Source: Cercis canadensis (taxonomy: Eukaryota; Streptophyta; Magnoliopsida; Fabales; Fabaceae). From it: a stretch of DNA of 64,000 nucleotides. The number at the start of each line of letters is the position of its first letter. The stretch's first letter is position 1. The stretch spans positions 479,529 to 543,528 of the forward strand of contig QAOA01002082.1 of NCBI GenBank assembly GCA_003255065.1. The letters are read 5' to 3'. Below the pieces are notes generated by a model. The model was not told the DNA's origin. It saw only the letters and a list, made by a program, of their open reading frames with translations, and searched no databases. A program made the translations under genes and the position numbers. Positions 46,644-57,684 of this stretch are shown here, piece after piece.

Positions 46644-46900
46644 GAGTAAAATTATTTTTTAGTCTTTGGAAAATATAGCCACTGACAAATTTGTCATCCA
46701 AAAATTTTTTGTAACAAATTAGTCATTAAATTTTTATTTCATCGGACAAATTAGTTCTCCGGTAAGGTCCCGTTAATGACATTTAAGGACTAATTTGTCC
46801 GACGAAATAATAATTCAATGACCAATTTGTCACCAAAAATTTTTGGAGAACGAATTTGTCAATGACTACATTTTTCAAAGACTAAAAAAGGGTTTTACTC
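46644..46900. mobile_element. foldback MITE with 9-bp target duplication
   Basis: 257 bp, nearly palindromic: GAGTAAAATTATTTTTTAG ... CTAAAAAAGGGTTTTACTC. It is flanked by ACTATTTAA at 46635-46643 and 46901-46909. The internal arms share AAATTAGTC/GACTAATTT words. Same family as 49344-49713. Confidence 0.85.
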
Positions 46901-46971
46901 ACTATTTAAACACCTCACCATCATATTAGGCCTACATGTTTTTTTAATTCTAGATTTATTACATTTACACA

Positions 46972-47287
46972 TGTTGATGTTAATCTAGATTAGATGTTGA
47001 TTAGAGATTGAGATAGATTAATATTTTATCTTTATTAAATTTTATCTAGATAAATAATTTATAATTAGTATTAAGTTTATCTTTATCATTAAAAGTTTTA
47101 TCCTTATCATTAATGTAATTCTAGTAATATAAATAGATGAGTTGTAAAACATTATTCATTAATTCAGAAATATAGTATTCATTCAATAAAGTGGTTTGCT
47201 CCAACAACACCCTCTTGTATCATTTTCAATTTAATGTAAGCTATCATCTTTGAGAAAAGGAAAAAGGTTCAAAATTGCTTTATAGCA
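46972..47287 (+). mobile_element. candidate solo/relic LTR with degenerate primer site
   Basis: Begins TGTTGATGTT, has ATATAAATAG in the middle, ends ...TATAGCA, and is followed by TGATATCAGCTGC, which resembles the initiator-Met primer site TGGTATCAGAGC. No internal coding region follows. Confidence 0.4.
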
Positions 47288-47299
47288 TGATATCAGCTG

Positions 47300-48850
47300 C
47301 GATGATGCTACAAGCTAATTTTTAGAGAAATTTTACTCATACATATTAATATTAATTTCGTGAACTTTTAGAATGCAATGAATAGGAAGAAGATAAAGGA
47401 ACACTTGATTTCTAAGATCAATATATGTGCAAATCTGCCCATGGATCACTTAGAGAGAGAGAGAGAATAATATTTACACAACTTTATATACCATTATGCA
47501 AAATAGTTTCGGAAAGCAATATTTGAATTTACTAGAAAAATAAATTAAGTGGGGCTTTTAAATTTACATAGTCACACAAACACATATCTTTATAGCCTCC
47601 CACAATTGAATTTCTATACTTGTTTTTCATCTAAGCTCTTATGATAATATCGGTCTAATGCTAATTGGTTAGATGGATTGCACCGATCAGATATCTGAGA
47701 ATGCTGGCCACATCTCTTACTGCAAATCACGACAATGCAGTAGTGTCACTTGAAAAAGAGGTGTGAAGAATCTGATTAAACACAATTAGAAGAATATGAT
47801 TGAACTAAAAAATTCAAGTGAAGTCACTAGAATTTTGTATAGTTTTTCTTTGTTCTAAGAGATAAGATATTATCACTATAGAGTAAAACTCTTTTTTGAT
47901 TCTTGAAATATACAAATAAAATCAATTTAGTGATTAAAAGATTTTTAGTATCATTTTAGTCTTTGAAAAATAATTTTGTCTATATATCAATGTAATCATC
48001 CACCAACTATCTTACTACCAGGCTTGTTACTTTGACATTTAACGTGATACGTTGAAGGTTCTCTTAATTCTCATTAAGAAAAGCTAGGATAAAGAACTGT
48101 TTTGATGGATAGAATTATCTTTTCTTTTATGGGGATTCTATGATACTACATGTGTATGTCATATTATACTAACGTGACAAATATACGTAATTTTCATATT
48201 TTATTTGATATAAAATTAATTTATCTTATTTTTTACGAACAAACTTAAAACAGTTCATTTGTACACATGTCATTCATACATTAATTATTTTTAGGTAGTA
48301 TAATATACAACAAAATATATAAAATAAAAAAAAAAACCTCCTCTCTTTTAAGGATTGAAGTGATTATGTTGTATCTTTCACAAAACTAAAAAAAAGTTTT
48401 ACTCCTGTGATATAAAAACATAGACATTTAAGTCACAATGAATAGCATGCTCGAGTTTGATTCCAAATCCTAAGAATATGGTTTTATATAAATTTGTGGA
48501 TAAATCCTAAAAAAATGCTAAGTAGCAAATCCATTGGCACCTCTTTTCCAAACTGATTGGCGACGTATGTAAGGTGATAACGTGGTGATATTCCACAACA
48601 GGTCGTAGGAACTTGAGAATATTCGCGTTGGATAGGATGAGAAGCTATTAGAGACAAGGAGATTTTTATACCCATGTGACTAGATACCACTGATTGGCGA
48701 CAACCATTGTCGTTTTAGATAAAACGAGGAAACGTGGCGAACTGTCGCCTCATTTTTCAAACATCAATTTTTAGTAATCAAAATCTTAATCATTTGGGTG
48801 AGCTTTCTTTTTCTTTCGATTTTTTTTTTTCGTGTTTTGTTGCCGGAGTG
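47300..48850. other. intergenic, upstream of P5CS
   Basis: No gene seen. 47880-48050 contains a half-copy of the GAGTAAAA MITE family (AGAGTAAAACTC...). Confidence 0.6.
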
Positions 48851-48869
48851 TGATTGGTCGAGATTGACT

Positions 48870-48877
48870 ATAAAAGC
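48870..48877 (+). promoter_or_regulatory. TATA box upstream of P5CS exon 1a
   Basis: TATAAAAG, 84 bases before the ATG at 48961, with an inverted CCAAT (ATTGG) at about 48854. It suggests a separate promoter for the upstream first exon. Confidence 0.55.
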
Positions 48878-48960
48878 TAATATCCCTTTCTCTTTGGAGT
48901 CACCCCGGAGCCGGTGGCTTCTTTTCTTTCATTTCAGACAACCACTGAAAGTTTGAAACC

Positions 48961-49188
48961 ATGGAAGCTTTGAATGGCCTTAAGGTTAACCTCTTTTCCT
49001 CCAATCCTAAGACAGTTTTAGTTCCATCTGAGTTGCCTATTTCACCTGTCATCGATTCTAACGGATTTCCAACTCCGTTAAACACAATCATCAATAAGAA
49101 AACTCAGTTAAACACGCATTCTGAGGATTTGGTCACCGTGGATCCTTCTAGAGCTTTTATCAAGAAAGTCAAACGTCTCATTGTGAAG
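48961..49188 (+). CDS. alternative or relic first exon of P5CS (exon 1a)
   Basis: Encodes 76 residues and ends at an AAG|GTTGGTAC donor in phase 0. The last 17 residues, VDPSRAFIKKVKRLIVK, parallel [17 protein letters not shown] of the canonical first exon at 51357. The first 58 residues (starting MEALNGLKVNLFSSNP) are extra to normal P5CS. Joined to exon 2 in frame it would give a product of about 773 residues. It has its own TATA box. Either it is a true alternative first exon with a distinct N-terminus, or the remaining first exon of a duplicated P5CS gene. Reading past the donor gives VGT and a stop. Confidence 0.5.
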
Positions 49189-49343
49189 GTTGGTACTTAG
49201 TTTAGTTACATAGCTCTATCCCCTTTCTCTTACTGTAAGTTGCGTGTTTCTGCACAATGTTTTGAGATGTCAATGTATTGAATATTCTATCATACTTTGA
49301 TTACATGATAGTCTTAATCTTTTATTAAGGAGTATATAATAAA

Positions 49344-49713
49344 GAGTAAAATCCATTTTTAGTTCTTGAAAAATATAATTATAGACAAATTCGTCATCCA
49401 AAAACTTTCGGTAACAAATCAGTCCTTAAATTATTATTCCGTCTGACAAATTAGTCCTTCAGTACTTTAATGAGAAAAGTTCTGGACGCCTGCAGACCCA
49501 TTTCCTAAATTTCTTTTATTGATTTTGCCTAGCTATGTTTAAGTCCTCTTTTTTTTCATTTCAAGTCCTCATTTTCTTTTTACTGATCTTGCCTATCGAA
49601 TGATTAATTTGTCAACGGAATAATAATTTAATGACTAATTTGTCATCGAAAATTTTTGAAGGACGAATTTGTCAGTGATTACATTTTTTAATGACTAAAA
49701 GATGATTTTACTC
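49344..49713. mobile_element. foldback MITE in the interval between P5CS exons 1a and 1b
   Basis: Ends GAGTAAAAT/ATTTTACTC with a perfect 9-bp duplication TATAATAAA (49335-49343 and 49714-49722). It shares AATTTGTCA words with 46644-46900. The centre (about 49470-49590) is unrelated to that copy. Confidence 0.85.
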
Positions 49714-49722
49714 TATAATAAA

Positions 49723-51060
49723 AGTTGCAAGAACCACATATTACAAATACAACCGAAACTGCTAAGATATTTTTAGGCAGCCAGACTTGATTAACACTAT
49801 GGGAAGACTTGTTACTTGAAAGTGAGACTTAACTAATGCTATTGAAGAGTTGTCACGATTTTTAAGTCTTGAACAGATTTAAATAAAGGTCTGCAACCGT
49901 AATTGCGATTTCAATATTGCAGTTTACAATGACATTTGCAACAACTATTTTCCAATTGGGCAAATGTCCTAGTTACTCAATGGAACTCTACTAGCTATAT
50001 ATGGTAGATTGTGATTGGCTCTTTATATATATAGTTTGTATCTATTAGCTATTTTTTCATACGGCAACAACCAAGGAATATAAACTCTAGATGTTGCAGA
50101 ACTTGTCGAATTAAGATATTTCTATGACTATCTCTGGTTTTAACATCCACGTGGCTAACAAGAGATGGTTTATTGGTTGGTCATGTACGTATCTGGCCAA
50201 ACAGAACATAGATATATGATGGACTGTATTCTATATTATATGTATAAATGGGGTAAAAATTAAAAAAATTAAAATTATTAAAAGTTTAAAATAGAGTTAA
50301 TTTTTAATTTTGATATGATCATAAAAAATTTAAAAAATTAATCACAACTTTCTAGATCTATACTTCTCTCATCTAATATCTAAACGGTAAGACCATGGAG
50401 ACAATTAATTATTTTGGCATAATAATAATAATGGTGATTATGAGAATATAGGTATCTCATTAATCATTGATAATATTAATTAAAGTAATTCCGAAAATGT
50501 TATTTTCAGTTGGAGAATGCATTCCTCACAGACGTATATAAATAAAATGAAATAAAATATATTTTAGACAGTTGTACACTTCTCTACTTTCCCTTTTAAT
50601 TGACTCATTCTTTTCTTTATTTTATTCATTCTTAAGTTCATTCCTTTATCATACGATTGAAAATTATTTAAAATATTACTTTCCCTTTTTATTTAGGTAA
50701 TTCGTTTTCGTTATTTTCCTTCCCATTCTTTTATTTCACTGCACAAATTTATTTTATTCATTCTAAATTCCATTATTTTTTTTAATCCACTCAAGAAAAT
50801 CAATTAATTTTCTCTTTTTTCCAACCTTTTATTGTAGACAACTAGATCCAAAAATATTTTAAAAATATTAAAGTCCTAGATTTAAATCTCATTCTCCTCT
50901 TTTATCTCCAGCTAAAATCAATCTATGACAAAAAAGAAATTGTGTTTATTTTTTCATATTATGGATCTAAATCATATATTAAAAGAATAATAGTAATAAG
51001 GTAAAATTAAATAATTCCTGGGTAGTGGGAACTTGGTGAATAACAAGGTTTGTCCCATTG
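49723..51060. other. AT-rich interval between P5CS exons 1a and 1b
   Basis: Intron if exon 1a is used, otherwise promoter-distal DNA. No gene or repeat recognised. Confidence 0.6.
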
Positions 51061-51081
51061 GGCATTGGGTTTATGCGATGA

Positions 51082-51087
51082 CACGTG
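51082..51087 (+). promoter_or_regulatory. G-box/ABRE core CACGTG upstream of P5CS
   Basis: ACACGTGAC, 275 bases before the canonical ATG. This core is bound by bZIP/bHLH factors and is common in ABA-responsive promoters; P5CS genes are known to be induced by drought and ABA. Confidence 0.5.
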
Positions 51088-51154
51088 ACCCAGAAAAGGC
51101 TAAACAGAATCCGTGAAACGCAACTTTTCTTGTGGGACCCAATGAAGCCCAATT

Positions 51155-51161
51155 ACGTGGC
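51155..51161 (+). promoter_or_regulatory. ABRE-like ACGTGGC upstream of P5CS
   Basis: ACGTGGC, 202 bases before the canonical ATG and 73 bases after the CACGTG. Two ACGT elements in a short interval are the usual arrangement for ABA response. A T/C-rich leader follows. Confidence 0.5.
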
Positions 51162-51356
51162 ATGCTCGCCGCGTCTCTTAAAAACGGCTCTGCTACTGGT
51201 CTTCTCTTCACCTATATTTGCTCTGCTTCTTCCCTTTCCCTTATCACTTGCCACACACACACTCTCTCAGGAGTCCCTCGAGAACCACTTTTGCTATTTG
51301 TTCGTTCTCGGACTCACTCACTGAGTTCGACCCGCTTTTCAACTCGTTCTCTTTCA

Positions 51357-54300
51357 ATGGAATCCATGGATCCCACCAGAGCATTCGTCAAAAATGTCAA
51401 GCGTGTTGTTGTCAAGGTCACTTTTTCGTTTTTTAGCATGCATTGTATTTTTTTTCTTTCTGTTCTACTTTTTTTTGAAATCTCTTGGCTGAAAAACGCA
51501 TCAGCAATGTCTCAGATTAAATATGTTGTTAATGTTCGGTTGTTCTTCGTTGTATGTTGATGATATTCTTTTTTATTTTCTTTGTGGTTGCTGTTGGGAG
51601 GAATCGGTTGGAGATTTTATGATCGGATATTTTTCAGTATAATTCAGAAAATGGGATGCTAAGCTACTCTTAATATCTTAAAGGATAAAAATGAAAAAAA
51701 ATCTCCCATTAGGAGTTTTGGACAGAAGAAGTATCATCTTGAAAAACGGAGTCAGTAAAATCTACAAATGGAGATGAGACTCATACCGAGTAATTCGGAT
51801 TTTCGAAATCCTTGCGATGATATCAAGATGAAAAGTTAGAGAGTTATTTTCCATTTTTACTCCTCCCACTGTTCCACATACCTTGGGTGGCTTAGAATCC
51901 CCTTTAGAAAATTGTTATCTTCAACCATTTGATGAAAGTTTGAGAACTGCAATTATTGTACGATTATAAATTTTACAAATTTATTTGAAAAAAATGTGAA
52001 AAGAAAAATGATTATATTTGTACGGGTGTTGTTAGATTTACATTTTTTTTTAAAAAAAAAATGTGTGATGCCTCTTGATATTATAGTTGCTGGTTTGTTA
52101 CAAAATGATCTCATGAACTTTTTTTTGAATGATAACTTCTTTTTAGTTTGTGTATGTTCTGTAACTAATTTATTCATTTTCTGTGATTTTCTTTGTTTTT
52201 TGCTTTGTGATAATTGCAGGTTGGAACAGCTGTTGTTACTCGAAGTGATGGAAGATTAGCACTGGGAAGACTTGGAGCTCTCTGTGAGCAGGTACGAAAG
52301 TTGCAAAAAAGGAATTTTTTATTTTTCAGTGAGTGAGGAAGAGATAAAGGCAAGTGGTTATGGAACCTTTTGTGACTAAAACTTGTTTTTCCAATGAAAT
52401 TCCTGCAGCTCAAAGAACTAAACACTCTTGGCTATGAGGTTATTTTAGTGACTTCAGGAGCTGTTGGCCTTGGCCGCCAAAGACTTAGATATCGGAGATT
52501 GGCGAATAGCAGGTTCTTGTACTATCTATTTTACTATAGTAACTGCATTTTTCAATGGCATACGTTAATTTCAACTAATAACTGGCACAGAGTTTTCATT
52601 TCATCAATTTATCGGAACTGGTAAGTTTTCAGTTGCTTATGATATTGCAATGTTACAAGTCACAACCTTATGTGCTCAAAGAAACAAACTTTATAGCTTA
52701 AAGTGTCTTCTTGTTTCAAATGGGAAGAAATCATGTATGTTGCTTTTAACTCTACATTGTCTTGTAGAAGATTTTCTTGTTTAGTTTTTTCCCCCCCTAT
52801 TAATTTGTGGTGGAGTTTAAGAGATTGTGGAATAGAAAGCCTGAAAGAAATCCTTTACTTTTATTGCAGCTTTTCTGATCTTCAAAAGCCACAAAGTGAA
52901 CTTGATGGAAAAGCCTGTGCAGCTGTTGGGCAGAGTAGTCTCATGGCTCTCTATGATACTATGTTCAGCCAGGTAGACACAAAATTAAGTTGCTAATCTG
53001 AAATGTGTCCAATCCGACATAGAGATAGTTTGCCTGAATAAATTAGCCTGTGCCTTTATGACTCTCATGTGGCTTCCTCCATATTGGTTACTAATATAAG
53101 ATTTTCATCATGTAGCTTGATGTGACTTCATCTCAACTTCTTGTGACTGATGGGTTTTTTAGAGATACAGCTTTCAGAAAACAATTGTCGGACACAGTGC
53201 ACTCATTACTGGATTTAAGGGTTATTCCTATTTTCAATGAAAACGATGCTGTTAGTACTAGGCAGGCGCCATATCAGGTATGCTAATTTTCCTTTTGAAT
53301 TTTTTATTTTTTATTTATTTTTTAAGTTTTATATTATTTGGACTTTGAATATTATTTTTCCTNTTTATTTTTTAATTTTTATATTATTTGGACTTTGAAT
53401 ATTATTTTTCCTTTCTACTTCATTCAATCAACATTATTTTATCTTCTTGAGGGATTTTTCTTATGTTTTGAAGTTTAAAACCTATAACTTCCATTACTTC
53501 TTCCAAAGGATGTGCTTGATGCATTGAGAATGGGAGGAAGGAAAATGGAGGAGTGAAAATTGACAGTGAATGTCAAACTGACCCCTCAGTCTCACTCCTA
53601 CATTTTCATTTTTCTCATTTTCGCTCCTGCCAACCACACCTTAAGCTTACTTGGGAGTGAGAAATCATTAGTTTGTATCTTAGCCTCTGACAGTGGAACT
53701 GTGATATTGTATGCTCAATTATTTTAGGAGGTTCTAAAGGATCACAGTGCACAGGAGAAAAGGAAAAAGGAAAAATCTTTAATGGAGCAAATTTTTCAGT
53801 TGATTATGGTTTTCTGGCTGGTTTTAGTACAACTATTTTCTATGAATAATATTTTATTTTGATAACTTAAAAAATTAAAGCCCCTTTTCTGTCAAAATAT
53901 AATAAAACTTCCTTTTGACAAAACCCATGCTTTTTCACCAACGATCTATTAGTTTGTTCTTCTTGGTGTTTCTGATATATTTATCACCCCTAATAGCATG
54001 CACAATCTGCAGGATTCTTCTGGTATTTTTTGGGATAATGACAGCTTGGCTTGTCTATTGGCTCTGGAACTTAAAGCTGATCTTCTTGTTTTATTGAGTG
54101 ATGTAGAGGGCCTTTATAGTGGTCCTCCAAGTGACCCAAACTCGAAGCTTATTCATACATATGTAAAAGAGAAGCATCAAGGAGAAATTACTTTTGGAGA
54201 CAAGTCAAGATTGGGCAGAGGGGGTATGACTGCTAAAGTTAATGCTGCTGTTTGTGCTGCTGATGCTGGCACCCCAGTGATTATTACTAGGTATTTTCTA

Positions 54301-57300
54301 TATGGTGCTCCTTTTTATACGGCAAAATTTGTTGCTAAAGATAACTATCTCTTGTTCTTAAAGAAAAGTTGTTCTGATTTATTGATCCATTGATTTTGGG
54401 CTTACTATTACCACAGTCATAACCAATAGTAAAATTGCTGACAATGCACTGAAAAAATGACAAGATTTGGGATTTTCTCATGAACTGATTTCCAAGGGAT
54501 GATTCCACTGTCCTGGTTGTAAAATTGCATTAATCAGAGAGTTATTCTTTTTTAAACTGCATTTAAAACTGGTTTAGGCATCCCACTTGATCCCTGCCTT
54601 AGGCTCATATCGCAGCCTAGCCCACTCCTAAATTTTCGTGGGCCAAAAAAAGAAAAAAAACAGGTCTAGGGATGTCTGCGGACCTGGTATGTAGTAGATG
54701 TTCACTAAGTCTGGATACAGAGTTCAATCTGATCATTTGCTTCAGACTGTAAATATAATGATCATTCGCATTGTATTTCTCAAGTAGCCCTCGTGGTCCA
54801 TTGCCATTTGCCATGCATGTGAATTTTATAGAGAAAAAAGAAAAGAAAAGATGGCATTTTTCTTGTTACATTAGTTGATATTTAGTTTTTTATTGTTTAA
54901 AGAAATCAACTAGTTGAATTTTGTTTTAAGTAACAATTTTCAAACTTCTGTTATCTTGACTTTATATATATGCATATATAACATTGAATCACACTGCAGC
55001 TTCCTTTTAATCACATTGCAACTTTTTGTTTTAAGTACACATAAGGATTTGCACATTTCACTCACATTGCAACTTCCTTTGAAGTGGCTACGCCACAGAC
55101 AGTGTTATAAGAGTGCTTCACGGGGAGCGAATAGGTACCATCTTTCATAGAGATGCACATTTATGGACAAGCATAAAAGAAGTGAGTGCACATGAAATGG
55201 CAGTTGCAGCACGGGATTGTTCTAGACGACTTAAGGTAACATATCTATTATTGTTCTAGACGACTTAAGGTAACATATCTATTATTGTTGAAGGCCTAGT
55301 CTACTTTCATGGATACCAATTTTTTAAGGAGATTTACCTTCTGCTCTTTTTCTTTATAGTCATTCATAATGTGTATTATTATAATGATGATTTTGGTATC
55401 AGGTCCTAAAATCTGAAGAAAGGAGGGAAATATTGCTGGCAGTGGCTGATGCATTGGAGACAAATGAAAGTATGATAAGGCTTGAGAATGCGGCTGATGT
55501 CACTGAGGCAGAGGCGGCTGGATATGAGAAAACATTGATATCACGTTTAACCCTGAAGCCTGAGAAGGCAAGTCTTTATTGGTTATTGGAGTTCAATATT
55601 GAAGGATAACTTGCTCAGCTTCTTACTTTGTGAAGCATGTTTTTGAGAAGTTTCCTCTGTGATCATGTTCTTGTCTGACCTTAAATTATTTTGTTTTACA
55701 GATCTCCAGTCTTGTAAAGTCTATACGTGTGCTAGCAAACATGGAAGAGCCTGTTGGTCAGCTTTTAAAGAGAACGGAGGTCAAAACCCTAAAGCACTTG
55801 TGTCTTCAACAAAATGATAAATAATACTTAATATTGGCTTTATGACCTGGAAATATTCAACCGTTTTCACCTGTTTAAAGTATGCGATATATCCTGGCCA
55901 AAAAAAAAGTATACCATATGTTTCCAATATTTAGTTTTTGTTTTATGAAACAACAAACTGTCAAATTGTATAATTTTTTAACATATGTTTGATTGCTTTG
56001 ACCAAAAAAATAAATAATGGTATTAAAACTATACATTCTACCGTTCTGTAATCATTTTGACTGTTCTGATGGCTACTCTTGTTTCCAGCTTGCAGATAAG
56101 CTCATACTGGAGAAGATATCTTGTCCTTTGGGTGTCCTCCTTGTTATCTTTGAGTCTCGACCTGATGCCCTTGTTCAGGTAAATCTAATATACAATTTTC
56201 TTCTCATCTATCCTTGAGCTTCAATAAACTGCTGAGAATGCAGAAAATATGAGCATGATCATAATTATATCAAATAACTGAGTTGATCATAGTCTTAGGA
56301 TACTATTAAAGTTCAATAAAATCTTCTTGTGTTGAGTATTGATCTTTTAGTTGTTTGTGGAAATGGAATAATAGATAGCTGCATTGGCAATTCGAAGTGG
56401 GAATGGTTTACTGCTTAAAGGAGGGAAGGAAGCCAAACGGTCAAACGCAGCCTTACACAAGGTTTATCTATATATTATAGTTGAGGATGTTGTTTTTCAA
56501 TATTAATTTGGTTTATAGTAATAGCTTTTTTTTTTTTGGTTTTACTTTTCATTTTGGTGATAGATATGTTACCATCTCTCTTGTTTCTTAATTGTTATAG
56601 GTCATTACTTCAGTCATTTCAAATACTGTTGGTGAAAAACTTATTGGACTTGTGACTTCAAGAGAAGAAATTCCGGACTTGCTCAAGGTGGATACTACAA
56701 GTAAAATTCCTGATAATTATTTATCTGAGGTGATTCACAACTAACTATTTTCTTCTGCAGCTTGATGATGTGATAGATCTTGTGGTCCCCAGAGGCAGTA
56801 ATAAACTTGTTTCTCAAATCAAGGAATCAACAAAAATTCCAGTTCTTGGTCATGCTGGTACTATATCTATCATTTCCCTAATTTGTGATTACAAACTAGG
56901 GCTTTTAGTAAATTTTTATTTTTGTCTTGCAGATGGAATTTGTCATGTTTATGTTGACAAGTCAGCTAATATTGATATGGCAAAGCAAATTGTTAGGGAT
57001 GCCAAGATTGATTATCCTGCAGCCTGTAATGCAATGGTAATTTACATCCCATGATGTCATTTATTATAAGAATTGAATCTATATATTTTGTTCCTCAAGT
57101 TCTTTGATCCTGATGTTCCCAGGAAACACTACTTGTACACAAGGATCTGTCATCTAATGGTGGACTTAATCAACTTGTTGCTGAACTCCGAAAAGAAGGT
57201 TTGACCTTACTTGCAAATGGATTTTAACAAATAGATGCATTCAAATTGTGGGGAAAAAATGATTTCCTTTTCTTTTTCCTATCCCTCTTTTTTCATCTCA

Positions 57301-57636
57301 ATTAATTAGAAAAGTTTTACGTATGATAGTTATATAAAATTGATATTTCCTTTTCTTTTCATATAGTATTCAAACCAAGTCTAGATATTCTGTGTCAAGG
57401 AATGGTTGCCAAGTTGTACTTTTCTCTTTTTTTTTTTGAGGAATTGATCTACTGTTACAAGTTTTAGTAGATTTAAGACATTTAACATAGTTGATTTTGT
57501 AATTTTTTTTTCCTATAGATGATATGTATTCTAGGGTTACTATTCTTAATTAAGCAAAAGGAAACCCACTTTTGGTATTTAATATAGTATTTAAAGGCTA
57601 AAATAAAGGTCGAACTATACACTTACACACACACAC

Positions 57637-57684
<48 letters not shown>

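Noticed and set aside
54617..55150. Frames within P5CS intron 6
   Set aside because: They lie in an intron and show no domain; they include a GGCCCA-type dispersed repeat piece.
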